From: Pseudomonadota bacterium
GTDB taxonomy: Bacteria > Pseudomonadota > Alphaproteobacteria > Rhizobiales > Xanthobacteraceae
Assembly: GCA_021779635.1 (NCBI GenBank)
Contig: JAJYAH010000108.1
Span: forward strand, 1-13,395
Direction of reading: 5' to 3'
DNA: 13,395 nt
Position numbers and translations under genes: made by a program. The notes beneath the pieces are model-generated. The model worked only from the letters and a program-made list of their open reading frames with translations, was not told where the DNA came from and did not search any database. Below are positions 1 through 7,768 of the stretch, in pieces (the stretch's first letter is position 1; every line of letters starts with the position of its first letter).

Positions 1-127
1 GAGGCGATGCGGAATCGAAACGATCAGAGGTGCGGGCATCCCGTTAATCCTAAATCTTTGTAACTGCACTGCATGTAGTCACGGATGGTTCTCGAAAAAG
101 AGGGGCGAACGCGCGCTGGAAACCACT

Positions 128-152
128 GGAACCTTTCGAACTCCCATTTGTT
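128..152 (+). promoter_or_regulatory. candidate EcfG/RpoE2-type general-stress promoter
   Basis: GGAAC at 128-132 is followed after 18 bases by TT at 151-152 (or 17 bases then GTT), which fits the GGAAC-N18/19-TT pattern known for alphaproteobacterial general-stress sigma factors. Transcription would start near 158, giving a 5' leader of about 50 bases before the GTG at 211. The match is by eye and short motifs can arise by chance. Confidence 0.5.
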
Positions 153-210
153 TTCAAATTCAAAGGCAGGGCAACAGGTGCCGAGTGCCTCGGCTGGAGG
201 AGATTGCTAC

Positions 211-375
211 GTGTCCATTGGAACAATCATTCTTATTATTCTTGTCATCGCTTTGCTCGGCGGCTTTAGCGGCGTGGGCGGCGGCCCGTTCTACGGCACC
301 GGATATTATGGCGGCGGCGGCCTCGGCCTTGTCATCGTCATCCTGCTGATCCTGCTGTTGCTCGGAAGAATCTAG
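211..375 (+). CDS. DUF3309-like small membrane protein, 54 aa
   Basis: A 54-residue, very hydrophobic protein. Residues about 2-19 form one membrane segment (VSIGTIILIILVIALLGGF), residues 20-38 a Gly/Tyr-rich loop (GVGGG, GTGYYGGGG), and residues 39-52 a second segment ending in LLLLGRI. This arrangement and the LGRI end match the DUF3309 family of roughly 50-aa proteins, whose function is unknown. I chose the GTG at 211 because GGAGGA at 196-201 lies nine bases upstream; the longer frame opening at 85 adds about 42 polar residues unlike the family. The gene stands alone, convergent with ligD. The candidate stress promoter upstream suggests induction in stress or stationary phase, which is inference. 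Cytoplasmic-membrane location follows from hydrophobicity. Confidence 0.8.
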   Translation: MSIGTIILIILVIALLGGFSGVGGGPFYGTGYYGGGGLGLVIVILLILLLLGRI

Positions 376-420
376 GCTTGGTAACGTGCCAAACTTCGCG
401 GAGCATTTCCCACAAAAGCC

Positions 421-520
421 GTCATCACCCGCGAAAGCGGGTGATCCAGCAGTCCAGAGCGCCGGCGATCAATGATCAGCGCCCTGCAATACTGGATACT
501 CCGCTTTCGCGGAGGATGAC
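421..520. repeat. 100-bp palindromic intergenic repeat with two hairpin arms
   Basis: The outer arms 421-449 and 492-520 are inverted copies matching at 24 of 29 positions, starting GTCATC and ending GATGAC. Each arm folds on its own: the left has a perfect 9-bp stem (ATCACCCGC) around GAAA, the right an 8-of-9-bp stem around TTTC. Differences between arms keep pairing in two of the three affected base pairs. It lies between convergent genes, so it may act as a bidirectional terminator, though no T-tract follows. It resembles REP-type repeats common in Bradyrhizobium. Confidence 0.8.
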
Positions 521-540
521 GACCAGGGCTGACGTCACCT

Positions 541-3213
541 TCATCTCCGCGCCGCCAATTTCTTGATCGCCGTTCTGATCGATGACGCTGCATCGTCGTA
601 ACCCTCCCACGCCTTGGTCTTGCCGAGCAGCGCCGGCACGGTGCGAACCGTATAGCGCTTCGGATCAAGATCGCCGCGAACCTGCGCCCATGTCAGCGGC
701 ATCGAGACGGGGGCGCCCTCGCGCGCCCTTGGCGACAACACCGCGACCGCGGTCGCCATCCGGTCGTTGCGAAGATAATCGAGGAAGATCCTTCCGTTGC
801 GCAGTTTCTTCGACATGTTGAGGAGATAGCGTTTGGGGTCCTGATCGGCCATCCGCTGGCAGACGCCTTGCGCGAAGGCCTTGGCTTCTTTCCAGGTCAC
901 TCTTTCCCTGACGCCGTAGGCCAGCGGCGTCACCACGTGAAGCCCCTTGCCGCCCGTGGTCTTGCAGAAGCTTTCCAGGCCAACCTCCGCCAGATGCTGC
1001 CGCATGTCCCTGGCAGCTTCGACGACATCGGCAAACCCGACGTCGGGCGCAGGATCGAGATCGAATACCAGCCGCCCAGGTACGTCGGGCATATCGGGCG
1101 CGCAATTCCAGGGATGCAGTTCGAGGCCGCCGATCTGCGCCACCGCCGCGAGACCCTCGACGCGATCGATCTGCAGATAGGGCTGGCGATCGCCGGAGAC
1201 CTTCACCAGTTCCAGCAGCTTCGAGGTGCCCTGCATCGCATGGCGCTGGAAGAACCTTTCACCGCCGATACCGTCCGGCGCGCGGACGATGGAACAGGGC
1301 CGGCCCTTCAAATGGCCGATCATCCAGCCACCCACCGCCTCGAAATAGCGGGCGAGGTCGAGCTTGGTCACGCCCTCGCCGTCGCCGCCGTCCGGCCACA
1401 GCTCCTTGTCTGGCTTGGAAATCACCACGCCCATCACCTCGGCGGATTTGCTCGCCGCGCGCGGCAGCGTTTTGGCCGGCTGAGCGGACGCCGTCCTGCC
1501 GGATTTGGCCGTACTGTTCCTGGCGACGGGTTTGACGAGTTTGGTCATGGCGGGCCGTTCCGCTTTGACCTCGCCGGCGGGCTTGTCCTGGCGCAATCCC
1601 TTGAACGCCGCCTGTCGGATATTGCCGCCATCAGTCCAGCCGGCGAATTCGATCTCGGCGACGAGCTCCGGCTTCAGCCAATGGACGTCGCGGGTCTTGC
1701 GCGGCGCATCGCTGCCGCCAAAGGGATTCTGGTTTGACTCCGCCGCCTTGAGGGCGGGCATGATACGCCTGACCGTGTCCTGCCCAAAACCGGTGCCGAC
1801 GATCCCGACAAACGCCAGGTGACCGTTGCGATGGACGCCCGCCATCAGCGAGCGGAATTTGCCATGGGTGGTTTTCCACCCCCCCAGCACGACTTCCTGT
1901 CCGGCGCGGGTTTTGGCCTTGGTCCAGTTCGCCGACCGCCCCGAGCGATAAGGTGCGCTGAGCCTTTTCGAGACGATACCTTCCAGCGACAGCTTTGAGG
2001 CGGATTGCAATATCGTATCGCCGTCGCCCTCGAAATGCTCGACATAGCGGATCGATCCGGCTTTGCGCTTTGGCAGCGCTTCCAGCAATTGCTTCAATTG
2101 CTGCTTGCGCTCGCCGAGCGGCAGCGGACGAAGATCCATTCCGTCCGCGAACAACAGATCGAACGCAAAGAAGATCAAATTGCTGGTCTTGCCGTCGGCA
2201 ATGGCGGCCTGCAACGTTGAAAAATCCGGCGTGCCGCGATGGTCGAGCGCGACGATCTCGCCGTCGATCAGTGCATCGGGCAGCGCGCTGGCTTCCTCGG
2301 CGATGGCCGGAAATTTATCGGTCCAGTCCAGCCCCTTGCGGGTCTTCAGCACGGCGTCGCCGTGCTCGACCCGCAGTTGCACGCGGTAGCCGTCGAACTT
2401 GATCTCATGGCACCAGCCCGGCGCGCCGGGCGGACGGTCGACCGAAATGCAGAGCTGCGGCGCGACAAAATCCGGCATCGCGACGGCCTTCCTGGCCTTC
2501 GCCGGCGCGGCCCGCGACGCGCCGGTCTTGTTGGCCGCGCGCGCCTCGGCGGCATCGCCGCGGTTCGAATGCCACACCGCGTCGGCCTTGGCGCGGCTCG
2601 ACTTCGCCGTCATGAACGGCTTCGGCGCCTTGCCCTTGCCGGCGGCAATCTGATCCATCGTCCGTCCCGACGCGACGGATTTGTCGGCGTCGAGAACGGT
2701 GTTGGCTTCGCCCTCCCTGGCAAAATCGTCGCGATGCTTGATCAAGAGCCAATTGGTTCGCTTGCCGCCGAAGCGGTCGTGACGCATCCGCACCAGCACC
2801 CAGCTGCCGCCGAGCTTTTCGCCATGCAGCGTGAATTTCAGATCGCCCTTCTCAAATCCCCGCCCGGGATTGTCGGCGTCCCAATAACCGCGATCCCAGA
2901 GCTGCACGGTGCCGCCACCATACTGGCCCTTCGGAATGGTGCCTTCGAAATCGCCGTAATCGAGCGGGTGATCCTCCACTTCCACCGCCAGCCGCTTGTC
3001 GTGCGGATCGAGCGAGGGGCCGCGCGCGACCGCCCAGGATTTGAACACGCCGTCGAATTCCAGCCGCAGATCATAGTGCAGCTGCTTGGCAGCGTGCTTC
3101 TGGATCACGAATCGCCGTCGCTTCGAAGGCGCTACCCGCGCCTCGCCGCTGGGCTCTGAGGTCTTTTCGAAATCCCGTTTCTTTCGATAGGTCGAGAGGC
3201 TCTTTGGGGTCAC
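541..3213 (-). CDS. ligD: multifunctional NHEJ DNA ligase D (PE-LIG-POL)
   Basis: An 890-aa ATP-dependent ligase/polymerase of bacterial non-homologous end joining, which with Ku processes and seals double-strand breaks. Three domains are visible. The N-terminal 3'-phosphoesterase, about residues 33-160, has H40, QLHYDLRLE (H46, D48, R50) and EDHPLDY (H82). The ligase, about 245-545, has the nucleotidyl-lysine motif KFDGYR (K272), [15 protein letters not shown] (K416) and WTKAK. The C-terminal archaeo-eukaryotic-primase-type polymerase, about 594-870, has FDLDP (D718, D720), TTGGKGLHV (H759) and [10 protein letters not shown] (D812). Ala/Lys/Pro-rich linkers separate them at about 200-245 and 545-590. 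Length and order match Pseudomonas-type LigD. The start is GTG with no strong ribosome site, so it is less certain than the rest. No ku gene is in the window, although it is often adjacent. Confidence 0.95.
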   Translation of the reverse strand: MTPKSLSTYRKKRDFEKTSEPSGEARVAPSKRRRFVIQKHAAKQLHYDLRLEFDGVFKSWAVARGPSLDPHDKRLAVEVEDHPLDYGDFEGTIPKGQYGGGTVQLWDRGYWDADNPGRGFEKGDLKFTLHGEKLGGSWVLVRMRHDRFGGKRTNWLLIKHRDDFAREGEANTVLDADKSVASGRTMDQIAAGKGKAPKPFMTAKSSRAKADAVWHSNRGDAAEARAANKTGASRAAPAKARKAVAMPDFVAPQLCISVDRPPGAPGWCHEIKFDGYRVQLRVEHGDAVLKTRKGLDWTDKFPAIAEEASALPDALIDGEIVALDHRGTPDFSTLQAAIADGKTSNLIFFAFDLLFADGMDLRPLPLGERKQQLKQLLEALPKRKAGSIRYVEHFEGDGDTILQSASKLSLEGIVSKRLSAPYRSGRSANWTKAKTRAGQEVVLGGWKTTHGKFRSLMAGVHRNGHLAFVGIVGTGFGQDTVRRIMPALKAAESNQNPFGGSDAPRKTRDVHWLKPELVAEIEFAGWTDGGNIRQAAFKGLRQDKPAGEVKAERPAMTKLVKPVARNSTAKSGRTASAQPAKTLPRAASKSAEVMGVVISKPDKELWPDGGDGEGVTKLDLARYFEAVGGWMIGHLKGRPCSIVRAPDGIGGERFFQRHAMQGTSKLLELVKVSGDRQPYLQIDRVEGLAAVAQIGGLELHPWNCAPDMPDVPGRLVFDLDPAPDVGFADVVEAARDMRQHLAEVGLESFCKTTGGKGLHVVTPLAYGVRERVTWKEAKAFAQGVCQRMADQDPKRYLLNMSKKLRNGRIFLDYLRNDRMATAVAVLSPRAREGAPVSMPLTWAQVRGDLDPKRYTVRTVPALLGKTKAWEGYDDAASSIRTAIKKLAARR

Positions 3214-3794
3214 GGATCAATCCCACGCCGGTCGAATGACCCGGAGCCTAACACGCACTGCTCCCGGACGCGAGTTCGCGCCCCGCGGCGCGAGACGCCC
3301 GGGCTGTGCCTGAATCCTTCGCCCAAGTGAGGGCGCGGGGAATGCCGGGTGCCTGATGCACCCGCAGCCTCGTGCGCAAAGGTAGAAAGCACACGAGTTA
3401 GTCACCACGGTCGCACCGGGATCACCCGGCATTCCCGCACGCGATGGTTTTAACGGTTTCCTCCGAGCTCTCCCCGGTGACCGGGCTTTCTTGCCACCGT
3501 CGCCTCGCGGTTACTTCCGCGACACTTGACGCCAGCGTCGGGGCGTCAGGACCACACGACTTCACCGTCCGCGTCAGCGCCGTTCGTCCGCGCAAAATCT
3601 TTGCGCTGCGTGCTGCCCGCGTCCATCGCATCCCCTGCCCTACGTCCGTGACGATCGCGAAACGCCCCTCTGTGTGGGCCGGGATGGCGAACGATATAGA
3701 AGTGATTTGGGTCAAAAGAGAACCGGAATATTTTTGCAAGAGGGGCTGGACGACCCAAATCAGGTTGAAACTAAAGGAGAATTTCTTCTCTGCC
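3214..3794. other. gene-free structured block upstream of ligD, probable interspersed repeat
   Basis: About 580 bases with no convincing gene: the open frames here have poor starts, Arg/Ala/Pro-rich content, and overlap each other on both strands. The block is dense in inverted repeats: a 14-bp bracket at 3338-3436, the odd palindrome CCCGGTGACCGGG at 3473-3485, GACGC/GCGTC at 3530-3541, and GCGCAAA-ATC-TTTGCGC at 3590-3606. From memory, similar stretches recur in Bradyrhizobium-type genomes and are often mis-annotated as short hypothetical proteins; I cannot verify copy number from here. The ligD promoter should lie in the first part but I could not identify it. Confidence 0.5.
3338..3436 (-). 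repeat. inverted-repeat-bracketed structured element, possible RNA
   Basis: GGGAATGCCGGGTG at 3338-3351 and CACCCGGCATTCCC at 3423-3436 are perfect 14-bp inverted copies enclosing 71 bases. Inside, 3369-3377 pairs with 3389-3397 around an 11-base loop. That inner stem is fully paired only when read from the minus strand, where one pair is G-U; on the plus strand it is a C-A mismatch. Two local hairpins (3347-3363 and 3416-3429) overlap and compete with the outer stem. Whether it is transcribed is unknown. Confidence 0.5.
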
Positions 3795-3860
3795 GTCATT
3801 CCCCGCGCAAGCGCGTAGCGCTTGTCGCTGCGGGCACGCGAAGCGTGAGCCCGGAATGAC
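3795..3860. repeat. 66-bp palindromic intergenic repeat
   Basis: It begins GTCATTCC (3795-3802) and ends GGAATGAC (3853-3860), a perfect 8-bp outer stem. Inside are CGCGC-AA-GCGCG near 3804-3815 and a hairpin of GGGCACGC/GCGTGAGCCC type near the right end. It lies downstream of the DUF6496-like gene and may end that transcript. Its GTCAT/ATGAC termini match those of the other two palindromic elements in the window. Confidence 0.7.
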
Positions 3861-3917
3861 GAACGAGGAATTAAATCGGATGACATCGCTACAGGCAACA
3901 CGATGAGAACCACGCCG

Positions 3918-4139
3918 CTACTTTTTCGCCTTGCGCTTCCTGGCCGTCTTCCTTTTCTTTGCCGCCTTTTTCGGGACTTTCGCGCCTGCGGCCCTTGCCT
4001 CGGAAAGACCGATGGCGATCGCCTGCTTGCGGCTCTTGACCTTCTTGCCGGATCGGCCGCTCCTCAGCGTCCCGGCCTTGCGCTCTTTCATCGCGCGCTC
4101 GACTTTGGCTGAAGCTTTTTTCGAATATTTCCGTGCCAT
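3918..4139 (-). CDS. DUF6496-like small basic protein, 73 aa
   Basis: A 73-residue, strongly basic protein. The N-terminal half, MARKYSKKASAKVERAMKE followed by KAGTLRSGRSGKKVKSRKQ, and the segment QAIAIGLSEARAAG (about 39-52) match what I recall of the DUF6496 family. The last 20 residues are almost only Lys, Arg and Ala, like a histone H1-type tail, so nucleic-acid binding is plausible but inferred. The ATG at 4139 is chosen because GGGAG at 4147-4151 sits seven bases upstream; an open frame reaches 4247 but its extra 36 residues overlap the candidate promoter and do not resemble the family. The gene is alone, in the same direction as ligD and kdpE. The biological role of the family is not established. 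Confidence 0.75.
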   Translation of the reverse strand: MARKYSKKASAKVERAMKERKAGTLRSGRSGKKVKSRKQAIAIGLSEARAAGAKVPKKAAKKRKTARKRKAKK

Positions 4140-4164
4140 GGCCTTTCTCCCGGTTACGGGAAAT

Positions 4165-4189
4165 AATCCTCGCAGCGAGAGATGGTTCC
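4165..4189 (-). promoter_or_regulatory. candidate EcfG/RpoE2-type promoter of the DUF6496-like gene
   Basis: On the minus strand GGAAC occupies 4189-4185, followed by 18 bases and TT at 4166-4165, the GGAAC-N18-TT spacing of alphaproteobacterial general-stress promoters. Transcription would start near 4157, leaving a leader of about 18 bases that contains the GGGAG ribosome site. The -10 part (GATT) is imperfect against the usual CGTT. Confidence 0.45.
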
Positions 4190-4212
4190 AACTCCGCCCG
4201 CCGCGCGCGTTC

Positions 4213-4314
4213 GTCATGCTGAGGAGGCGCGCAAGCGCCGTCTCCAAGGATGGCCGCGGTACCTCACGGTCATCCTTCGAGGCTCGCCGAAAGAGGCTCG
4301 CACCTCACGATGAC
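4213..4314. repeat. 102-bp palindromic intergenic repeat
   Basis: The ends GTCATGCTGAGG (4213-4224) and CCTCACGATGAC (4303-4314) are inverted copies at 10 of 12 positions. The left part holds GGCGC-GCAA-GCGCC. The right part holds a 9-bp direct repeat GAGGCTCGC (4279-4287 and 4293-4301). It starts 11 bases beyond the kdpE stop and may act in termination or 3'-end stability of the kdp mRNA. It is of a type I associate with Bradyrhizobium and Rhodopseudomonas intergenic repeats. Confidence 0.7.
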
Positions 4315-4325
4315 GGTTTGGCGTT

Positions 4326-5015
4326 CTAATCCGCTGCCCGCAGCCGATAGCCGATTCCGGTTTCGGTCAGGACGAATTGCGGGCGCTCCGGATCGGCTTC
4401 GATCTTCTGCCGGAGCTGGCGGACATAGACCCGCAGATATTGCGCGTCGGTCAATTCGTCCCACAGCTCCTTGAGCAGAAACCGGTGGGTCAACACCTTG
4501 CCGGCGTGCTGCACCAACACGCGCAGCAATTCGTATTCCTTCGGGGAGAGCCTGACATCCTTGTCGCCGACCTTGACGATCCGTCGCACCAGATCGACCG
4601 ACAAATCGCCCGAGCGAAACACCGGACGCTCGCCATGGACCTGCAACTGATGCCGCAACGCCGCGCGCATGCGGGCCAGCAATTCATCCATCCCGAACGG
4701 TTTGGTGAGGTAATCGTCGGCACCGAGATCGAGCGCCTGGACCTTGCCGGCCTCGTCGCCGCGGCTCGAGAGCACCACGATGGGCACGCTCTCGTTGCGG
4801 CCGCGGATCATGCGCAGCAATTCATGGCCCTGGATATCCGGCAGGCCGAGATCGAGAATGATCAATGCCGGATCCTGGGCCAGCAATTCGAGTGCGATCT
4901 TGCCGTTGGAGGCTTCCAGAATCTCGTAGCCCTGCGTGCTCAATCCCATCCGCAGCAGTTTTCGGATTGGCGGCTCATCGTCGATGACCAGGACCTTGAT
5001 CGGTGTGGCGTTCAT
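4326..5015 (-). CDS. kdpE: KdpE, OmpR-family response regulator of potassium uptake
   Basis: A 229-aa two-component response regulator that, when phosphorylated by KdpD, activates the kdp promoter. The receiver domain is about residues 5-120, with the acidic pair D12/D13, phospho-acceptor D55 in LIILDLGLPD, S83 and K105 (YLTKPF). The C-terminal winged-helix DNA-binding domain is about 130-228, ending in VYVRQLRQKIE and TGIGYRLR, typical of OmpR/PhoB proteins. Length is normal (E. coli KdpE is about 225). Its ATG overlaps the kdpD stop as ATGA, so the two are translationally coupled. It is the last gene of the locus. Naming rests on kdpD adjacency as well as sequence. Confidence 0.96.
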   Translation of the reverse strand: MNATPIKVLVIDDEPPIRKLLRMGLSTQGYEILEASNGKIALELLAQDPALIILDLGLPDIQGHELLRMIRGRNESVPIVVLSSRGDEAGKVQALDLGADDYLTKPFGMDELLARMRAALRHQLQVHGERPVFRSGDLSVDLVRRIVKVGDKDVRLSPKEYELLRVLVQHAGKVLTHRFLLKELWDELTDAQYLRVYVRQLRQKIEADPERPQFVLTETGIGYRLRAAD

Positions 5016-7738
5016 GCGGCGGTGTCCAGCGCTTCGGCGGCTGCCGGAATCGGCAGCCGGATGGTCAGCACGGCGCCGCTGCGATCAATGCGGTTGGCGG
5101 CCGAGATCGTGCCGCGCATGGCCTCGACAAAGCCACGGGAAATCGCCAGCCCGAGGCCGGTGCCGGGGCGAACATGATCGCCTTTCTGCACCCGATAGAA
5201 TTTGTCGAATATACTCTCGAGCTCCGCTGCGGGAATGCCCTCGCCTTCATCGATGATTTGCAGCAATATCGAGTCCCTGTCGCGCACGGTCCTGATCGAG
5301 ATCGTGGTGCCGGAGGGCGCATATTTCGCCGCGTTGTCCAAGAGGTTGAACAACACCTGCTCGAACAGCACCGCATCAAGTTCCAGCATCGGCAGATCGG
5401 CGGCGAGATCGAGCAGGACCTTGTGACCCGCCAGCATCTTGCCGGCGCGCCGCAACGCGCTGCCGATGATCTCGCCGATATCCTGGCGGGTGGTATTCGG
5501 CACCACGGCGCCGGATTCCAGCTTGGTCATATCGAGCAGATTGGCGATGAAGCGGTTGAGCCGCTCGGACTCGTCGATCACGGTGGCGAGCAGATCGTGC
5601 TTTTCGGTGTCGCTGAGGCCGCTGGAGAGATCGCGCATCGTGGAGGCGGCGCCGAGCACCGAGGCCAGCGGCGTCTTCAGATCGTGCGAGATCGAGGTCA
5701 GGAGCGCGGCGCGCAACCGGTCCGATTCCACGGTGCGCTTGACGCGATCCATGTCCTCGACCAGTTGCACCCGTTCGATCGCCAGCGCCCCCTGATCCAC
5801 CAGCGCATCGAGCAGGCGGCGCTGGTCCGGGGTCAATAGCGGACCCGTCCTGTCGTCGTCGATCCCGATGACGCCGATCGGTCCGCGTCCGGTTCGCATC
5901 GGCAGGAACAGCCGCTTGGCGCCCGGCAGCGTGTCGGAGCCGCGCCCGGCGGTGCGGTCGTTGCTCCACGCCCAGTTCGCGGCGGCAAGGTCCGCCTTGT
6001 CCAGCTGGTCCTCGGGCGGGTAGCCCGCCTTGACGGTCAGGACTCCATCCTCGGGCAGCAGCAGCACCACCCGTACCTTCAGCATCAGCGCGGTCTGATA
6101 GGCGGTCGCCCATAACACATCGTCCAGCGTCGCGGTGCCCGCGAGCTTGCGGCTGAAGGCGTAAAGCGACTCGGTGGTCCGCACCCTGCCGATCGCCGAC
6201 ACCGCCTGGGTGCGCACCCGCGCGCCGACATTGGAAACCAGCAGCGCAATCAGCATGAAAAAGAAGAAGGCCGCGACGTTGGTCGGATCGGTGATCGTGA
6301 ACGTATAGACCGGCGGCAGAAAGAAGAAATTGTAGCACAAGGATGCCGCGACGCTGGCCAGCAGCGACGGCCACAGGCCGTAGCGAACCGCCACGCTCAC
6401 CACCGCCGTGAGGAACACCAGATCGACGTTCTCGATGCCGAACGGCGTCTGGATCAGTTCGGCGGCGGCAAGGCCGATCGCCACGATCACCAGCGCCATC
6501 AGATAAGGTTTTGGATCGAACGGCTCGGGTCGCGCCGCGGTCTGTACCGCGGACTTTGCGGCAACGGTGCCGGCGGGCAGTTCGTCGCCGGCGATGACGT
6601 TGACGCTGATATTGCCGGCGCGCCGCACCAGATCATGCACCACCGAGCCGCGCATGATTTCGAACCACCACGAGCGGGTCGCCTTGCCGATGATGATCTG
6701 GGTGACGTTATTGGCCTGCGCGAAGCTGATGATGTCATCGGCAATGCGGCGTCCCACGCCGGGAATGGTGAGCGCTTCGCCGCCCAGCGCCTCGGCCAGC
6801 CGCAACGTATCGGCCAGCCGGTCGCGCTGCTCATCGGTCAATTGCAGGCTTCGCCTCGTCTCGATGCTGACGGCGGTCCATGGCGCATGCAGGCGATCCG
6901 CCAGCCGCTTGGTGTAGCGCACAAGGCCCGCCGCGCGCGGATCCTCGCTGAGGCAAACCAGGATGCGCTCGCCCGCGGCCCACGGGCCGGCGATGGCGTT
7001 GGCCTGCATATGGGTCAGGAGTTGTTCGTCGACCCGCTCGGCGGTGCGCCGCAACGCCAGTTCGCGCAGCGCCGTCAGATTGCCCGGCGAGAAATAATGC
7101 TCGAGCGCGCGCTCGGCCTGCTTGGGGACATAGACCTTGCCTTCTTTCAGCCGCTGAATCAGGTCGTCCGGCGTCAGGTCGATCAGTTCGATGGCGTCGG
7201 CGCGGTCGAACACTGAATCCGGCACGGTCTCGCGCACCCGCACGTGGGTGATCTGGGCGACCACGTCGTTGAGGCTCTCGATGTGCTGGATATTGACCGC
7301 GGTATAGACGTCGATGCCGTGCGACAGCAGTTCCTCGACGTCGAGATAGCGCTTCGGATGGCGGCTGCCGGGGGCGTTGGTGTGGGCGAGTTCGTCGACC
7401 AGCGCGAGCTGCGGACGGCGCGCGATCAGCGCATCGAGGTCCATTTCCTCGAGTACCTGGTCCTTGTACTCAAGCCGCTTGCGCGGCAGCACTTCAAGGC
7501 CCTCCAGCAGCGCTCCGGTCTCCGCCCGGCCGTGGGTTTCGACGACGCCGACGACGACATCGACGCCGGCCTTCAGCTTGGCACGCGCGCTCTGCAGCAT
7601 CTCGTAGGTCTTGCCGACGCCGGGGGCGGCGCCGACGAAGATCTTCAGCCGTCCGGCCTGATCGTGCTCACGCCGCGCCGCCTCCAGCAGCGCATCCGGC
7701 GAGGGTCTTTTTTCAGGGTCGAGGCGCTGATTTGCCAT
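5012..7738 (-). CDS. kdpD: KdpD, potassium-sensing histidine kinase
   Basis: A 908-aa membrane sensor kinase controlling KdpE in response to K+ limitation or osmotic stress. The KdpD N-terminal domain, about 31-240, has Walker A GAAPGVGKTYEML (K43) and LALVDELAHTN. A Usp-like domain follows at about 258-385. Four membrane helices (DUF4118) lie at about 411-505, then a GAF-like region at about 530-660. The HisKA domain has phospho-acceptor H685 in ISHDLKTPL. The ATPase domain has NLLDNAAKYAP (N-box), DEGEGIP and GTGLGLAI. All catalytic elements are intact and length is normal. The ATG at 7738 gives the usual family N-terminus; only a weak AGGA lies 12 bases upstream, while TATAAT lies 5 bases upstream. 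It is separated from kdpC by a 140-base gap filled mostly by a repeat, so it may be transcribed partly on its own. Confidence 0.97.
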   Translation of the reverse strand: MANQRLDPEKRPSPDALLEAARREHDQAGRLKIFVGAAPGVGKTYEMLQSARAKLKAGVDVVVGVVETHGRAETGALLEGLEVLPRKRLEYKDQVLEEMDLDALIARRPQLALVDELAHTNAPGSRHPKRYLDVEELLSHGIDVYTAVNIQHIESLNDVVAQITHVRVRETVPDSVFDRADAIELIDLTPDDLIQRLKEGKVYVPKQAERALEHYFSPGNLTALRELALRRTAERVDEQLLTHMQANAIAGPWAAGERILVCLSEDPRAAGLVRYTKRLADRLHAPWTAVSIETRRSLQLTDEQRDRLADTLRLAEALGGEALTIPGVGRRIADDIISFAQANNVTQIIIGKATRSWWFEIMRGSVVHDLVRRAGNISVNVIAGDELPAGTVAAKSAVQTAARPEPFDPKPYLMALVIVAIGLAAAELIQTPFGIENVDLVFLTAVVSVAVRYGLWPSLLASVAASLCYNFFFLPPVYTFTITDPTNVAAFFFFMLIALLVSNVGARVRTQAVSAIGRVRTTESLYAFSRKLAGTATLDDVLWATAYQTALMLKVRVVLLLPEDGVLTVKAGYPPEDQLDKADLAAANWAWSNDRTAGRGSDTLPGAKRLFLPMRTGRGPIGVIGIDDDRTGPLLTPDQRRLLDALVDQGALAIERVQLVEDMDRVKRTVESDRLRAALLTSISHDLKTPLASVLGAASTMRDLSSGLSDTEKHDLLATVIDESERLNRFIANLLDMTKLESGAVVPNTTRQDIGEIIGSALRRAGKMLAGHKVLLDLAADLPMLELDAVLFEQVLFNLLDNAAKYAPSGTTISIRTVRDRDSILLQIIDEGEGIPAAELESIFDKFYRVQKGDHVRPGTGLGLAISRGFVEAMRGTISAANRIDRSGAVLTIRLPIPAAAEALDTAA

Positions 7739-7743
7739 AAGGC

Positions 7744-7749
7744 ATTATA
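7744..7749 (-). promoter_or_regulatory. candidate -10 box of a kdpDE promoter
   Basis: A perfect TATAAT on the minus strand ends 5 bases before the kdpD ATG. If used, transcription would start at or within a few bases of the ATG, giving a leaderless or nearly leaderless mRNA. The -35 region at the right distance (TAGGCT, 17 bases upstream) is poor, so this is only a candidate. Confidence 0.35.
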
Positions 7750-7768
7750 ATCCTGACGCCCGATGCAG

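Noticed and set aside
85..210. Upstream extension of the DUF3309-like gene
   Set aside because: Contains the candidate promoter and a polar stretch unlike the family; the GTG at 211 has a much better ribosome site.
868..1737. Long + strand frame opposite ligD
   Set aside because: Antisense to intact ligD motifs; a by-product of strong G/C third-position bias.
2239..3159. 306-codon + strand frame opposite the ligD N-terminus
   Set aside because: Covers the phosphoesterase and ligase motifs on the other strand; no recognisable protein features.
3422..3913. 163-codon minus-strand frame upstream of ligD
   Set aside because: Lies in the hairpin-rich block, runs into a palindromic repeat, and resembles spurious repeat-derived hypothetical proteins.
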